A DNA stretch of 64,000 bases from Combretum micranthum. Its lineage: Eukaryota; Streptophyta; Magnoliopsida; Myrtales; Combretaceae. Positions within the stretch are counted from its first letter, which is position 1, and every line of letters begins with the position of its first letter. This document shows positions 55,911 through 64,000 of the stretch, piece by piece. A program made the position numbers and the translations under genes. Where the stretch lies: positions 930,001 through 994,000 of the forward strand of contig JAMXBD010000426.1 in the NCBI GenBank assembly GCA_024138025.1. The letters are read 5' to 3'. The notes below the pieces were generated by a model. It saw only the letters and a list, made by a program, of their open reading frames with translations, was not told the origin of the DNA and made no database searches.

Positions 55911-57599
55911 TATATATATATATATATATATTGGGCCAATATTATCAGCATGAATTTGAGCAGCATTTTTAGTCATACAGCCAAACTTTCTAACCAATTT
56001 CTTACAAGCAACTTCATATCAAGTCTTAAACCCATTTTTTAGCAAGAAGTTGAATCTTTTGATCCACTAGCCTACTTCATACTATTAGTTTCGTGAAATT
56101 ACATGAAGACGAGCTTACTTTGCTTAATGCTTATGTTTCCTAACCTGTTCACAAAAAATGACTACATTTAATAATGCCACCAAACTACAACCCTCACATA
56201 AACCATTTTTTTACTCAAACACCAACCATCATTCAATTCAAATTTAGACTCTACAACTTTTACTAAAAAAAATCATTGTCAAGTAAGCAATTAAGTCTTA
56301 CCAAATTAGGTTTCAAAAAGGAAATAGGGCTTTGTTATAATTGTAATAAGAAGTTTGATAAAGGCAATGTGTATAAGGCCAAAATTTTGTTGGATGATGA
56401 TGAAGAAGATTTTAAGGATTGAGAGCATCAGGAGGTTGAGATAGGGGAAGAAATTAATGTTGGGAATGTCGAAATAAGCTATCATGCTTTATCTAAACTT
56501 TTAGCTGCAAAAACATTAAAATAGAGATTTTATAGGATGAAACACGCTATCTATATTAGCGGATTTTGAGGAGTACACGTAATCTTATATAATTACATGC
56601 TGCCTTAATTCTTTATCTAAGTTTTAGCTCAAAAAACATTAAAATTGAGAGACTTTGTAGGAGGAAATATGCTAATTATATTAGTGGATTTGATGAGTAT
56701 ACATAATTTTATATATAATTACATGTTGCCAAGTTTTTTAAGCTACAAATCGTGACTATCCTACGATTTTAAGTGTTGATTGGAGATGGTGAAAATTTTA
56801 CTTGTATAGAGGTATGTTGTAGTGTGTTGTTCAAAAGGAGTCACCTTTTTTGCTGATTTCTACGTTTTGGCGACACAAGATGCTGGACTAATATTGGATA
56901 TTCACTGGATGACTACTTTGGGTTCAATAACTATGGACTATTTTAAAGTTAATGATTTTCTAATCGAACGATGAAATTGCGAAGTCATAAGAAAATAGCA
57001 AAAAATCTCTAAGAACATCAAACATCAACAGTCAAGGAAATTGGTTTAAAAACAAAAAATGTGTCATCTTTACTAAGTTTAGTAGCACAGAAGAATGATT
57101 CATTTACCTTCAATAATGCTATTGAAGCATGATTGGTCATATTTGAAGATTTTTTTTGTGACCCTATCATCAACGCCACCATTAATTAGGATGTCCACCA
57201 CACATTTATCTCATAAATTAATCTTAAGCTGTGAATGTGAAGCCATCATTATCCATAAAATCCAAAATTTGGCATAGAGAAACTTGTTAATAAAATGTTC
57301 AAGTTAGGAGTTATACGTCCTAATACTAATCATTTTTCCTAGGCCATTTTCTATTAGTGAAAAAGAAGGGTGGTTCATAAAAATTTTATGTTGATTATAG
57401 GGCATGTTCATATACTATTCAAGACAAGTTTCCCACTCCCATAATTTACAAGTTACTCAATGAATTAGGGGAAGTAACCATATTTAATAATATGGATTTA
57501 TGAGTTGTAAAGTTTTAGATGCTTCCACAAGAAATTCGTAAAATTGCTGTAGTCATATATAAATACCTCATTTTTATCTATTTAAGTTTTGATATGCAC

Positions 57600-59490
57600 A
57601 CATATATGCATATATTTAAGTTTTTAAACAATAAAATATTATATTAAGCTTAAATTATAAAGGATTTTAAAATATATTAACATATTACAAGGCCCTAACT
57701 TTATTTAAGTACTTTCAATTAAAGATGGGTCTAAAATTGTGTAGTCCAGTCTTAGAATAATATAATTTTTATTGTATATTTGCTTTGAATCCAATTAAAT
57801 AAATGGCCCACAATGGCTTGACCAATTTAATTGGTCTAAATCTAAGAACTTAAAAGGATTTTATTTGAATTAAGTATTGATGCACAATCAACAATCTAAT
57901 GGAAAGACACTACATTAAAAAAGAAAAAGAAAAAACAAGGAGTAAAAGAAAGGTTATAAGATCAATACTGGGTGAATGCGAATAAGTGCGTTTTTATTTC
58001 TCTCTTCTTTTAATTTTTTGTACTTTAATCGAGGAAGTACTAGTTCAGTAATATTATTACAAAGATTCAACGATTAACCTAAAGAATAAACCTATTGCTA
58101 ATGACTTGATAAATCTGTGATATATTGAATTTGCAGGGCAGCGTGTCCTTTGGTATGGCCTTTGGAAGCAGGACAGTCGCTCCCATGATGAATGACCCTT
58201 ATATTTAGATGCCACAATGGACATTAATAACTTACTAGATGGCTACTAGGGTTATAAAAGAGCCAACTTGCTTGTGAGTTAGTCGAGTTCGACTTGCCTT
58301 AAGCTCGGTTCGGCTCGAGTTTAATTAGTAACGAACAGAGTTTGAGTTTCGATTCCAGCTTGTGAACACGATCACAAGTAGGTTTTTTAACAGTTCCAAG
58401 TTTTATATTTATGATTATATATAAATATAAAACTAAAACAACAATATGTGATTTCTATTTAATATAAATGTATATATATTTAGTTATTTTTATATAGATT
58501 ATTTTTAGGTCGAACAGGATGGAAAATTGGTTATATAAATGGGTTTAAGCATAAATTTTAGGCTCAATAAGAGTACTCAGGCTTGATAAGAAACTCGGTT
58601 GGGTTCGGTTCGAGCTCAATTTATAAATGAGCTAAGCTTAAATTCGATAATTTTTAAACAAACCGAGTTGAAGCATTTAAAAATTTGGCTTGGCTCGACT
58701 CATCTTGTCCCCTAATAGCTGCCTCTGAATTCATAAAACCATTCTAAAATTCCTAAACAACGCAACTAAAGCAAACAAGCATGATAATTAACGAAATAAT
58801 CTATCCATTACTCTTCATTTTTCATGATGTTAGAGAAGCTGGCCATGGCTTTAAAAAACCAATTAGTTTGTTTTTTTTTTTAGGTTAAAGTGAATAAGAA
58901 AATCTGAATCTTCAGCAAACCCATCATCGCTCTAAGCAGACCAAACTCATCACTATTATACATCAACTAAACTCTAAAAAAGTTTCAATAATAAAATTAA
59001 AGTAATAAATCACAATTAATGTTCAGCACCAATGGCTTAATAAAATAAAATTTTGAGTTTGACTTTCAAATTTCTCAAAAAATAGTTACTATTAGTAAAT
59101 CCCAAAATATCCATTTATATAGAAACCCTAACTTACAAATTCATACAATGCATTAGAACATGCACATGTATTCTTTTTAAGACTCAATTATTACCTAAAT
59201 TACTAATCCGAATAATAGAAATATGGCTTATTCACAAGAAACTCAAATATTTCCCAAATTACTAATTCATATAGATCAACAACTTGCATGGTTGTAGAAG
59301 TTGTTGGAAAGATAATTTATGATGCGTGGAATTAAGTGGTGATTATCTTAGGGGTGTTTTGATGTATAAATGATATATTGAAGAGTAAATTAAACGTTCA
59401 AAGATATGGAAGAACATAAGCATCATCTAAGATTGGTTTTACAATATAAAGAGAGTAAAGTATCTTTGCTAGGTTTGGTAATTATGAGTT
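57600..59490. other. Interruption between RT and RNase H pieces
   Basis: About 1.9 kb separates two parts of the same pol. It contains the hAT-type element at 58247-58714; the rest (57600-58240, 58730-59490) is AT-rich without recognised frames. More than one insertion, or decay of the RT core, is likely. Confidence 0.4.
58247..58714. mobile_element. hAT-type MITE, older copy
   Basis: Starts TAGGGTTATAAAAGAGCC and ends GGCTCGACTCATC then TTGTCCCCTA. Flanks ATGGCTAC (58239-58246) and ATAGCTGC (58715-58722) match at 6 of 8. Interior has GCTCGGTTCGGCTCGAG and GGTTCGAGCTC words, same family as 44620-45229. It lies between parts of the gypsy pol relic, so it inserted after, or during the decay of, that element. 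Confidence 0.75.
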
Positions 59491-60743
59491 TTAATAGAAT
59501 AAATGGCATTCTTAGGCCATGTTGAAAACCGTAGGCTCTAAAGAAATAAAAGGAGTGATAAGTTGGACAAGACCCAAAAGAGATGCAAAGATTAAGAGTT
59601 TCTTGGGTTAGTTGGTTACTATAGGCAATTTGTGGAACAATCATTATATATACTCCTCTTAATTAAGGTTATGTGAGAAGAATTATCCTATTTACGATTT
59701 AGAGTCAATTCTTGTTGTTTAAGTATTGAAACTTTGGAGACATTATCATTATGGGAAGAAGTGAAGATTCTATGCAGATCATAAGAGTTGTATTCTATCT
59801 TTGATATAGGCTAAATTGATCACGACACAAATGAGATGACTACGGTTCATCAAGGATTATGAATTTTAGATTCTATATCATCCAGAGAAGTTGGTGAGAT
59901 AGCTTGATCACTCATTAGAAGAAGATACTAGGATGCTTGAGATAGTTAGAAGTGAACAAGATTAAAGTCTAGAAAGTGGCAAATGATTTTGGTACATTTG
60001 ATGTTGAAACCAACTCAACTTGATAAAGCTAATGGGAAAAAAGAGGAGGAGATAAAGAAGAATATCCAGAGTTATTTTAATCACCAGGTAAAATTTCGAG
60101 GTTGAAATTTTATTTTATAAGGATAAAGATGAAATGATCTTAACACCATTTATAAGAAATTAAAATCATCTGAAGTCGATGAGCCAATTGAAGTCACATA
60201 AGAACTCAAATAGCTAAATTTAAAAAAATTTCAATTTTGCCAAAAAGCAAGAACCCAATTTTCTTTTTTTAAATTAAAAACCAATTCAAATATACAAAAA
60301 TATAGTAAAATTAAAAAAAAAAATTAATGCAATGTTCAAAACAATACAATTCATGGCCATGTTTTTGTAAAATTATGATTTTGCCTTTGACTGGGAAACC
60401 AAGGGAAATTAAAAATTAGTTAAAATGGTAATTTAAGTTTAGTTGAATGATGATGTTATAACCAACACCTATATCAAAGTTTAAATCCTAAAGTAGATAG
60501 GGTTTCACGTAAGGAAAATTGGAAGCTCAAAATTTTGTCATGTGGCTCAATCTAAAAAGATTATTCTTTTCCATTTCTAAAACCTTAGCCTTACCTTTTT
60601 CCTCCCATATTTAATTATCCGTTCTTCTTTTTTTGCCTCTTTCCTTTCTAGAAATCTCTCACCAAGCTTAAGGTAAATCTTCTAAAACCCTAAACCTTGA
60701 TTTATTAAGCTAGACTAGTGGGAGGTTAAAACTAAGTAAATTT

Positions 60744-61129
60744 GGTAAATTACACTAGAAGGTCCCAACGTTTAGCGGTAAGATTATTTGAGCTCCCAAC
60801 ATTTTGAGTGGTTCAAAAGAGATCCCAATATTTGGAGAAGTGGGTCAATTGAAGTCTCCATTGACACTAATCACAATGTGATAGGTCTTATGAGTTTTGA
60901 TTAAATATTTCTCCTATCAACTGTGTCACAATGTGATGGGTCTTGTGAGTTTTAATTAAATATTTCTCCTATCAACTGTGTCACAATGTGATGGGTCTTG
61001 TGAGTTTTAATTAAATATTTCTCTTATTGATATGTGTCAACAAGAATCTTAATTCACTAATTTCTTCAAACGTTGGGACCTAAAATGAACTTACCCTCAA
61101 ACGTTGAAACATTCCAGTGTAATTTACCC
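60744..61129. mobile_element. MITE carrying an internal 55-bp tandem array
   Basis: Left end GGTAAATTACACTAGAAGG; right end, reverse-complemented, GGGTAAATTACACTGGAATG; then inverted TCCCAACGTTTAG / TTTCAACGTTTGAGG. It is inserted in the probable LTR. No clear target duplication. Related to 40739-41113. Confidence 0.65.
60871..61035. repeat. Three tandem copies of a 55-bp unit
   Basis: Units start TCACAATGTGAT.GGTCTT at 60871, 60926 and 60981. Units 2 and 3 are almost identical; unit 1 differs at a few bases and unit 3 diverges in its last 15 bases. Confidence 0.9.
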
Positions 61130-61444
61130 TAAATAAATTATATATTTTTACTTTAAGAAATGTGGAGAATGAGGAAGTGTTAGAAGAGGAAGAAGATCCA
61201 TAAGCTTAGTAAAATTCGCATTGAGATCAAGTTTGGAAGTTTTAATGTGTTTTCAAGTACTTTATAGCATTCTAAGCATAAAAATTGACTTAGGTATGTA
61301 GGTTCATACTTTAGGTAGCTATAATTAGTGAACTAGATGATCATTTGGATTAGTAGTTCTTTTGTAGTTGTCTAGGTTGGGCAATCAAGTGTCTAATTGT
61401 AAGACCTCATCTTGAGTAACATGGATAAAAGGGGGTTTGCTAGG

Positions 61445-62002
61445 TGATGAATTATGAGAAGGGCCACTTTTCTTCCTCTCCTTTATGTCTAAAAGCTCCT
61501 TGATAGCATTGCTTAGCTTGTTGATGTCCATCGCTTTGATGGGACAATTCCCTTTACAAACAAAGAACTCGACTCAAACACTATATACAACTCGTGCCTG
61601 AGAAACAACTAACACAATGGATGAAGCGGCATCTTCGCTTTGAGAGGTGGTAGGCCACCTTACTTCATTAGGACCAGAATTGTAGTAGTATATAGATCAC
61701 GCCTGTTGATTTTCCATACGCAGTGACGAGATTCCTTGCAACTATGTAAATCAACAAAATAATTATCCCTGAATAACTCATCATTAACTTGCTCGAGTAA
61801 CGTTTCATTGTGCTCCATGATTTCTTGGTCTTGTTTGTATATTTCTTCATTCTACACCACAAAGTTGTTGCATAGATTCTCCTAATTCAAGAAATTTTGC
61901 AGATCAGAGTTGGCAACGATGCAATTGTAGGTTTTAGTCAACTAGTCAATAATTTAAACATTGTTTTGAGCAACATTCTTCCTCTTAGATTTTCTTGTCA
62001 TT
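61445..62002 (-). pseudogene. Retroelement gag-like relic, unassigned
   Basis: On the minus strand a start at 62000 opens MTRKSKRKNVAQNNV and one frame can be followed to about 61520 with seven or so stops, including DQEIMEHNETLLEQVNDELF and HSCKESRHCVWKINRRDLY. The basic N-terminus and coiled-coil-like glutamate-rich middle are common in gag proteins, and LTR-like DNA lies just upstream (62020-62660). No diagnostic motif was found, so the call is tentative. The best open piece is 61668-61862 in a different frame. Confidence 0.3.
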
Positions 62003-62019
62003 GTGATTGGTGGTTATAT

Positions 62020-62660
62020 ATTCGAATAGATGGTTAATCACTTCCTACAAAGGACATCAAATGTCACCTTATATTTTTGCTAATAGAGTATAGGGCTTTC
62101 AAAATCTGCAATTGATACTTCTAGGGTTTTTAAGATAAAGGGCTTATGAATAGAACAACTGACGATTCATTTGACAAGACCACTCATATACTTAAGTTAG
62201 TAATATGTGGGAAATAAGTTTAATAGAGTAATGACAAAAGTAAGATTTGTGTAGCTTATTTACTATTAACTCTGATGGCTTATTTATAGGGGAAGAAACC
62301 ATGATAGATATGGCAAGTGAATCACCATAGTGGGAAAGTGCATCCCAATATTATAGAATAGCTTATCATCCTATTATGATAATTTCTAGGATCATCATAA
62401 TATAATAAAGATAGTTAATGCATCAATTAACTGCTTATATGGGGTGAGGCCAACTTAATAGGTCAGAGTTTTAAGGTAAGCATTTAAGTATCTACTCGAA
62501 TATAAGGCAAGGAGTAACCGAGCTATTGCTAACTACAGTAGCTCAGTCTGACTATGCATAACTCATTCAAGGCCTATTAAGGGTCGAATAAGGCTCAAGT
62601 ATTTTGGACCATAACCCATATAAGTCACTCTAAGCCTAAAAAACTCATGTCTAAAATGGC
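62020..62660 (-). repeat. LTR-like DNA with GAGCTA/CAGTAGCTCAG words
   Basis: AACCGAGCTATTGCTAAC then TACAGTAGCTCAGTCTGAC near 62516-62552 and GGCCTATTAAGGGTCGAATAAG near 62571 resemble LTR DNA of some plant gypsy elements. Ends not determined. Confidence 0.3.
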
Positions 62661-64000
62661 CTATTAATGACAATTATAGAAGGGAGAATACAAATTAAAG
62701 AGTCATCAATCATCTATGAAACTAAAAACCATTGTGTTCATGAGTTTACTGGAGAATAAAAAATTTCATGAAAAGTAAATAGAGAAAGAGAAGACAAAGA
62801 AACATACCTTTGCAATCATGGTATATGTTTGTTGCAAATTCTTTTTTTTTTTTTTTTTAATATTGGATTGTAAGTGGAATGTAAACATTTTAGTAGTGTT
62901 GGCTCTATTTCTAATTATGCGAGTATTGGGTCATACCTTTCCTACAGGGCTTGTTATGATGTTGATAGATAATTGAGAAATATTATATAAAGGCATACTT
63001 TTGTTACCTTTATCTTCATGAATCCATTGGGATAGGTTTCTAATATATACACAAATTCATCATTAAATGTATGTCAACACTTAAGAAAATATAAGGCTTT
63101 AGAAGTTGAAGTCTAAAATGTTTATTATAATCAACGCTAAAGTAACTGAAGATCACTTAGAAAAATAATTGTTCTCTTTCAACATCTTAGTTTATCTCTC
63201 CTTAGTCTCCTTAAAATTAAGACTTAGTGACTTACCCCACCTTAAACAAAGTCCAAGAGTTATCCATAATCATTATCATAATAATGCAACTCCAATAGCA
63301 AAGTCAAAGAAGTTTGCTAAGTATAACCTACTATAAGTTCACTTGAATAATCGTTCTCTCATTGGCTTATAAAATCATAAAGAAAGTAATAAATTGTTAT
63401 TGCTAGTAATAAAGAAAATGGGCTACATCAAGTAATGAGTTTATTTAAGATGCATTCAAGAACATATATCTCCCAACTACACCAATTGTACATAAATGGC
63501 TTTAGGAAAATTTAAGGGGTAGACTTATGTGCTACACTACTAGTACTACGTTTAATCTTCATTACTATGTTCTCTTCTTCTTGTTTTTTTTTTTTTTTTT
63601 TGGTTCCATTTTGATTTCTTTGACTTGTTGAGCTAACTTCACTCGTAACAAGTTGACCTACTTTAAATTGCAATGGAAATAGGTCATGTTCATTTGACTA
63701 GCTTTTTAAACAGCTTGAAAAATTCAACCTCAACTTGTTTTTTTCTATATAGTTAAACATGACTACTTACACCCTTGTACATAGCTCTAGACTCTTTCAT
63801 GCTTGGAAACTTATATATATATATATATAATATACACACACACACAATTACAATTTGCATTTTTGATATTTTGCAAATGAGTGAATTTTTTTTATTTTTT
63901 TTTTAAATTACATCACCAATGTTTTATAACTATTTGCTAATGTTGATTGTGGTAAGTAGATCTACTTTTACTGGATCTATAATAATTAATGTAATAAATA
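62661..64000. other. AT-rich tail, no gene seen
   Basis: Homopolymer T-runs at about 62844-62859 and 63585-63601 and a compound (TA)n(CA)n microsatellite at about 63811-63846. No frame, repeat end or RNA gene recognised. Confidence 0.5.

Larger units (their letters stand above)
56285..60120 (+). mobile_element. Degenerate Ty3/gypsy gag-pol relic
   Basis: In plus-strand order: gag end/protease linker LGFKKEIGLCYNCNKKF then ISYHALSKLLAAKTLK (56305-56525); protease region GDGENFTCIEVCCSVLF, FADFYVLATQDAGLILDIHW (56785-56930); RT motifs FKLGVIRPNTNHFS, then VKKKGGS, KFYVDYRA, DKFPTPIIYKLLNELG (57298-57490); after a ~1.9-kb interruption, RT end LGHVENRRL and EFLGLVGYYRQFVEQ (59515-59645); RNase H NYPIYDLESILVV, VLKLWRHYHYG, YADHKS, FIKDYEF (59690-59875). 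Integrase is absent. The end AAAATTTCGAGGTTGAAATTT (60088 on) is the usual run-in to the 3' LTR of Del/Tekay-like elements. Stops and frameshifts throughout; dead. Confidence 0.85.
60121..61440 (+). mobile_element. Probable 3' LTR of the gypsy relic
   Basis: Begins about 60136 with TGATCTTAACACC after AAGGATAAAGATGAAA (purine-rich). Further on are pyrimidine-rich CCTCTTTCCTTTCTAG, AAAACCCTAAACCTTG and, beyond the MITE, GAGGAAGTGTTAGAAGAGGAAGAAG, features seen in long Del/Tekay LTRs. The right end was not located and no 5' LTR was identified. Confidence 0.4.

Noticed and set aside
60871..61035. CRISPR-like regular repeats
   Set aside because: Contiguous 55-bp units with no spacers, inside a plant MITE.
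1..64000. tRNA, rRNA or snRNA genes
   Set aside because: Only SINE-type pol III boxes were found; no cloverleaf-compatible tRNA or conserved rRNA segment was seen by eye. A tRNAscan-SE or Infernal run would settle it.

Overview
This window looks like a gene-poor, strongly A+T-rich stretch of flowering-plant nuclear DNA. It carries plant-type LINE, Ty3/gypsy and PIF/Harbinger coding relics, tRNA-derived SINEs, a TRIM, hAT-, Mutator- and CACTA-type non-autonomous elements, long poly-A/T tracts and AT/CT/CA microsatellites. I see only one convincing host gene and no RNA gene or CRISPR array. Species cannot be told from the sequence.

Layout. 0-9 kb: AT-rich DNA, a relic of an LTR-retrotransposon non-coding region (2.9-4.3 kb), a TRIM with three LTRs (4805-5492) and a hAT-type MITE (6436-6825). 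9-22 kb: two more relics of the same LTR-retrotransposon type, an unassigned near-open frame at 12.4-12.7 kb, two minus-strand SINEs (18.0-18.3 kb) and a probable long gypsy LTR. 22-33.9 kb: foldback MITEs, a repeat carrying a 700-bp hAT-like insertion, a 5'-truncated LINE (26.8-28.4 kb), a copia-type gag relic and a minus-strand gypsy relic with gag, tRNA-Met primer site and LTR. 33.87-40.33 kb: a CACTA-like element nested with a 180-bp MITE and a complete but internally deleted gypsy element with two LTRs and target-site duplication. 40-50 kb: MITEs, one SINE with a 14-bp target duplication and a 610-bp hAT element with a perfect 8-bp duplication. 50-54 kb: a PIF/Harbinger transposase fragment and then an ARGOS/OSR-like small membrane protein gene (CDS 52010-52342) with a TATA box; its 3' flank is a tandem duplication, one copy of which holds a MITE. 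54-62 kb: a decayed plus-strand gypsy pol (protease, RT, RNase H) with inserted MITEs, its probable 3' LTR, and a minus-strand gag-like relic.

The coding relics are full of stops and frameshifts and are read as pseudogenes. Apart from the ARGOS-like gene, nothing here forms a pathway or operon; the relations that matter are insertion order and the target-site duplications that date the elements relative to each other. I found no undescribed multi-gene system. The strongest non-routine observations are MITE insertions that can be proved inside the window because a related empty copy of the target is also present, the three-LTR TRIM, and the upstream reading frame overlapping the ARGOS-like start.
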